Positions 8,036 through 10,750 of a stretch of 10,750 nt of DNA are shown in pieces. The notes below the pieces were generated by a model. It was not told the DNA's origin and did not search any database. It saw only the letters and a program-made list of their open reading frames with translations. The DNA comes from an uncultured Pseudomonadota bacterium. GTDB lineage: Bacteria > Pseudomonadota > Gammaproteobacteria > Burkholderiales > SG8-39. The DNA is taken from the NCBI GenBank assembly GCA_903895005.1, contig CAITSH010000541.1:1-10750 (forward strand), written 5' to 3'. The translations under genes and the position numbers were made by a program. The stretch's first letter is position 1. Every line of letters starts with the position of its first letter.

Positions 8036-9088
8036 GTGAAACTTCGCAAACTAACCGCCATCGCCGCGTGCCTGGCAGCCGCCGCCGCGCTGGCCCTGCC
8101 CGCCTCGGCGCAGGAAAAAACCAAGCTGCGCGTAATGGGCATGCCGCTCTCCACGGGCAATATCCTAAAAAATCGCGAGCAGCCCTTTTTTGAGAACTTC
8201 ACCAAGAAGACCGGCCTGCCGATCGAGATGGACTACAAAACCCTCGATTCGACCGGCATCAAGGAATTCGAGCAGTTGCGCGTCATGAAAACCGGCCTCT
8301 TCGATATCGTCGGACTGCGCATGGGTCAGGTGTCGCGCGATGAGCCGACGATCCTCGGCCTTGACCTTGTCGGCCTCAACACCGACTACAAGATGGCGAA
8401 AAAAGTCGTCACCGCCTACCAGGACTTCGTCGACCTGCGCCTGCAACAACAGTTCAACACCAAACTGCTGGGCGTGTGGCCCTTCGGTCCGCAGGTCATT
8501 TTCTGCAAGCCGGTCATCAAGGACCTCTCCAGCCTCAAGGGCCTCAAGGTGCGTATTCTGGACGGCGTGATGGCCAAGTTCATGGAAAAGGTCGGCGCAA
8601 CCCCGGTCACCATGGCCTTCGGCGAAGTGGCCCAGGCCTTGTCGCTGGGCACCATCGACTGCGCCGTGACCGGCCCGTCCTCCGCCAACTCGGCAGGCTG
8701 GCCCGAATCGGCCACGCACGTTTATGCGCTCGGTCTGCAGGTTGCGGTCCAGGGCTACGCGATCAACATGAACGCGTGGAAAAAGCTGCCCACGGACCAG
8801 CAGCAAAAACTGCGCACGGCGATCGAAGGCCTGACCGACGATATCTGGAAGTATTCGGAGGAACTCTGGTCGGACGGCATGCGTTGCAACCTCGGTCAGG
8901 ACCCCTGCACGACCGGCAAGAAATACAAGATGACGCTGGTCAAGCCCACGGCAAAGGACCTGGCGTTTGTCCAGGGTGCGGTACGCGACATTTCCCTGCC
9001 CGCCTGGTCCGAGGCCTGCGACAAGGTCAATCCGGGCTGCTCGGACAACTGGAAGAAAGTGGTCGGTCCCCTCATCGGGATGAAGTAA
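8036..9088 (+). CDS. dctP: TRAP transporter periplasmic substrate-binding protein (DctP family)
   Basis: The 350-residue protein captures an organic acid in the periplasm and hands it to the DctQM permease. A signal peptide is plain: KLRK, a hydrophobic Ala/Leu stretch (7-21), then LPASA with likely cleavage after residue 25. LKGLKVRILDG (167-177) contains Arg173, in the position of the arginine that binds the ligand carboxylate in DctP proteins. The region GEVAQALSLGTIDCAVTGPS (196-215) is the typical second-lobe motif. I chose GTG 8036 because AGGAGA lies six bases upstream and the signal peptide begins there; the frame extends upstream to 8006 without a good start. Four C-terminal cysteines form two C-x6-C pairs (C284/C291 and C328/C335), probably disulfides. 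The ligand may be a dicarboxylate, a keto acid or another carboxylate; sequence alone does not decide. Confidence 0.9.
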   Translation: MKLRKLTAIAACLAAAAALALPASAQEKTKLRVMGMPLSTGNILKNREQPFFENFTKKTGLPIEMDYKTLDSTGIKEFEQLRVMKTGLFDIVGLRMGQVSRDEPTILGLDLVGLNTDYKMAKKVVTAYQDFVDLRLQQQFNTKLLGVWPFGPQVIFCKPVIKDLSSLKGLKVRILDGVMAKFMEKVGATPVTMAFGEVAQALSLGTIDCAVTGPSSANSAGWPESATHVYALGLQVAVQGYAINMNAWKKLPTDQQQKLRTAIEGLTDDIWKYSEELWSDGMRCNLGQDPCTTGKKYKMTLVKPTAKDLAFVQGAVRDISLPAWSEACDKVNPGCSDNWKKVVGPLIGMK

Positions 9089-9101
9089 GACGCCGCAACG
9101 C

Positions 9102-9137
9102 AACGCCCCGCCCCGAAATGGCGGGGCGTTTTGCTTT
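9102..9137 (+). terminator. Strong intrinsic terminator between dctP and dctQ
   Basis: AACGCCCCGCC (9102-9112) pairs perfectly with GGCGGGGCGTT (9120-9130), an 11-bp stem with loop CCGAAAT, followed by TT-GC-TTT. It starts 13 bases after the dctP stop codon and ends 30 bases before the dctQ start. In an operon it should stop most transcripts after dctP and let some through, giving more binding protein than permease. Confidence 0.85.
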
Positions 9138-9167
9138 ATGGCGGCGCAAATCGAACAGGGGGATGTG

Positions 9168-9770
9168 ATGAAACAACTTGAAACCGTGCTGGCGACGCTG
9201 TTCGGGCTGGTATTTTTGCTATTGTCCTTTGCCGTCGCGGTCGAGACGGCCATGCGGAAGTTATTCAACCAGTCGTTGCAGGGTGTGGACGAACTGGGCG
9301 GCTACTGCCTCGCCGTCGGCGCGGCCCTCGCCTTCACCCTCGCGCTGATGTCGCGCGCGCACATCCGCATCGACCTGCTGCATGAACGCTTCGGGCGCAT
9401 CCCACGCGCGCTGCTCAACCTGTTGAGCATGGTGTTCCTTGCGCTCACGGCGCTGGGCCTGATTGCCATGGCCTGGTACAGCATGCAAGACTCCATCTCC
9501 ATGAACAGCACGGCACAAACACCCTGGGCAACGCCAATCAAGTATCCGCAGTATGTATGGGTCGCCGTGCTTGCGGTCTTTACCATCGTCACTTTTGGTT
9601 ACGCCCTGCGGGCGATCTGGCTACTGGTCAGCGGGCGCATCGACGATCTCGACACCGAGTTCCAGCCCAAGGGCACCAAGGACGAATTGAAGGAGGAGCT
9701 CGACGACATCAGGGCGCGCGGCGCGCTTGACGCCGCGGGCGCCATCAACGCACCGGAGGCAAAATCATGA
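9168..9770 (+). CDS. dctQ: TRAP transporter small permease (DctQ family)
   Basis: The 200-residue inner-membrane protein has four hydrophobic segments, at about 7-27, 43-62, 81-103 and 128-154, as expected for DctQ. Family features are the VDELGGYCLAVGAALAFTLA stretch (40-59) and RAHIRIDLL (63-71). The start ATG 9168 follows an AGGGGGAT ribosome site; the in-frame ATG at 9138 is in the tail of the terminator and was not chosen. A charged cytoplasmic tail (about 157-200, with KDELKEELDDIRARG) is longer than in many DctQ proteins and looks helical. The gene overlaps dctM by ATGA, so the two permease subunits are probably made in a fixed ratio. Confidence 0.92.
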   Translation: MKQLETVLATLFGLVFLLLSFAVAVETAMRKLFNQSLQGVDELGGYCLAVGAALAFTLALMSRAHIRIDLLHERFGRIPRALLNLLSMVFLALTALGLIAMAWYSMQDSISMNSTAQTPWATPIKYPQYVWVAVLAVFTIVTFGYALRAIWLLVSGRIDDLDTEFQPKGTKDELKEELDDIRARGALDAAGAINAPEAKS

Positions 9771-10750
9771 GCATGATCGCCATCGGCGTCACCGCATTCT
9801 TCATCATGGTCGGGCTGATGCTGCTCGGCCTGCCGATCGCAGCGGTAATGATGCTCGTCGGCCTGGGCGGCGGCATGCTCGCCTACGGCGATGCGTTTCT
9901 CGCGTCCTCGGCCTCGGTCGCATGGGGCACCATGAGCGAGAACGGTCTTACCGCGATACCGCTGTTCGTGTTGCTCGGCGAGTTGCTGCTGCGAAGCGGT
10001 ATGGCCGACCGGATGTATTCGGCTTTTGCCGCATGGCTTGGAGGCCTGCCCGGCGGCCTGCTCCATACCAACATCGGCTGCTGCGCGCTTTTTGCCGCCA
10101 CCTCGGGATCCTCGGTCGCCACCGCGGCAACCATCGGTACCGTCGCGCTGCCATCGCTGTCCAAGCACGGTTATCCGATGAAGGAGGCGCTCGGGTCGCT
10201 TGCCGCAGGCGGTACGCTGGGCATTCTCATCCCGCCTTCGGTGAACATGATCATCTACGGATCGATGACGCAAAACTCGGTGGGCAAGCTATTCATCGCC
10301 GGCATCATCCCGGGCCTGCTGCTCGCCGGTTCATTCATGGTCTGGATTTATATCTCGGCGGTGATGAGCGGCGGTGGCGTCAAGCACCCGCCGGTGCCCC
10401 TGGCCGAGCGCATGCGCCTGCTCGGCAACCTGAGCCAGCCGCTGACGATATTCGGCCTTGTGATGGGCAGCCTGTACTTTGGCATCGCCACCGCCACCGA
10501 ATCGGCGGCGCTTGGTGCGGTCGTGGCACTGGTGTTCATTGCCTGGAGCGGCAAGCTCAAGTGGGCGCTGCTGCAACAGTGCTTTCTCTCCAGCGCACGC
10601 ACCAGCGGCATGATCCTGCTCATCGTGGTTGCGGCCTTCGTGCTCAACCTTGCGCTGTCGCTCACCGGCATCGGCGAGGCCCTGACAAAATGGGTGACCA
10701 GTTTCGGGCTTTCCAAAACCCAGATGCTGATCGCGCTGATCGTGTTCTAC
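9767..10750 (+). CDS. dctM: TRAP transporter large permease (DctM family), cut by window edge
   Basis: The window holds the first 328 codons, with no stop, of a protein usually about 425-445 residues long. It is the ion-coupled transport subunit in the inner membrane. The start ATG 9767 overlaps the dctQ stop and has GGAGG at 9755-9759. Family motifs are IPLFVLLGELLLRSGMADRM (from about residue 65), FAATSGSSVATAATIGTVALP (about 109-129) and GGTLGILIPPSVNMIIYG (about 148-165). These form the elevator-type transport domain and its sodium and substrate sites in known TRAP structures. Several further hydrophobic segments follow to the right edge. The final part lies outside the window. Confidence 0.93.
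   Translation, partial: MSMIAIGVTAFFIMVGLMLLGLPIAAVMMLVGLGGGMLAYGDAFLASSASVAWGTMSENGLTAIPLFVLLGELLLRSGMADRMYSAFAAWLGGLPGGLLHTNIGCCALFAATSGSSVATAATIGTVALPSLSKHGYPMKEALGSLAAGGTLGILIPPSVNMIIYGSMTQNSVGKLFIAGIIPGLLLAGSFMVWIYISAVMSGGGVKHPPVPLAERMRLLGNLSQPLTIFGLVMGSLYFGIATATESAALGAVVALVFIAWSGKLKWALLQQCFLSSARTSGMILLIVVAAFVLNLALSLTGIGEALTKWVTSFGLSKTQMLIALIVFY

Noticed and set aside
8016..8039. Seven-codon frame MKKRRFW whose stop overlaps the dctP GTG start
   Set aside because: It could be a leader peptide, but there is no ribosome site before it and purine-rich Lys/Arg codons arise naturally from the dctP ribosome site itself.
8165..9268. Minus-strand open frame of 367 codons across dctP
   Set aside because: It is antisense to a well-supported binding-protein gene, spans the terminator and has no recognisable domain.

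Overview
The window is high-GC, roughly 60% by eye, and densely coded. Its protein families and gene order fit a free-living betaproteobacterium: a CysB of enteric-like length, a cysI/DUF934/cysH-type cluster, SUMT with a betaproteobacterial flavour, DUF4337 and a TRAP transporter. This placement is inference from family resemblance, not from a database search.

Layout. (a) Positions 1-1366, minus strand: the first about 455 residues of a membrane sensor protein (four membrane segments, large periplasmic sensing region, start of a PAS domain). It runs off the left edge, so its output domain is unseen. (b) 1531-2472, minus strand: cysB, the LysR-type master regulator of sulfur assimilation. (c) 2473-2640: a strikingly AT-rich divergent promoter region. 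(d) 2641-6154, plus strand: a tight four-gene sulfite-reduction operon made of cysI (siroheme sulfite reductase), a DUF934 gene, a shortened CysH-like gene lacking the usual PAPS-reductase residues, and a SUMT gene (siroheme synthesis). The last two overlap by ATGA. (e) 6312-6875: a DUF4337 membrane protein. (f) 6962-7708, minus strand: a short-chain dehydrogenase/reductase, convergent with the DUF4337 gene across a perfect 14-bp hairpin. (g) 7709-8035: a 327-base non-coding stretch carrying a near-consensus sigma-54 promoter. (h) 8036 to the right edge, plus strand: a TRAP transporter operon dctP-dctQ-dctM, with a strong intrinsic terminator between dctP and dctQ. dctM is cut by the right edge after 328 codons.

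How the parts work together. CysB very likely controls the divergent cysI operon. CysI needs siroheme, and the first committed step of siroheme synthesis is made by the SUMT encoded in the same operon. The operon lacks cysD/cysN and cysJ within view, and its CysH-like member looks catalytically disabled. The locus therefore reads as a sulfite-to-sulfide module rather than a full sulfate assimilation pathway. The TRAP operon is a separate unit for uptake of an organic acid (exact substrate unknown), probably switched on by a sigma-54 activator encoded elsewhere.

The item most worth following up is the CysH-like gene (4851-5399). It is open and coupled to its neighbours, yet it has lost the recognisable substrate-binding and catalytic motifs. 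I saw no CRISPR array, tRNA, rRNA, insertion sequence or phage gene.
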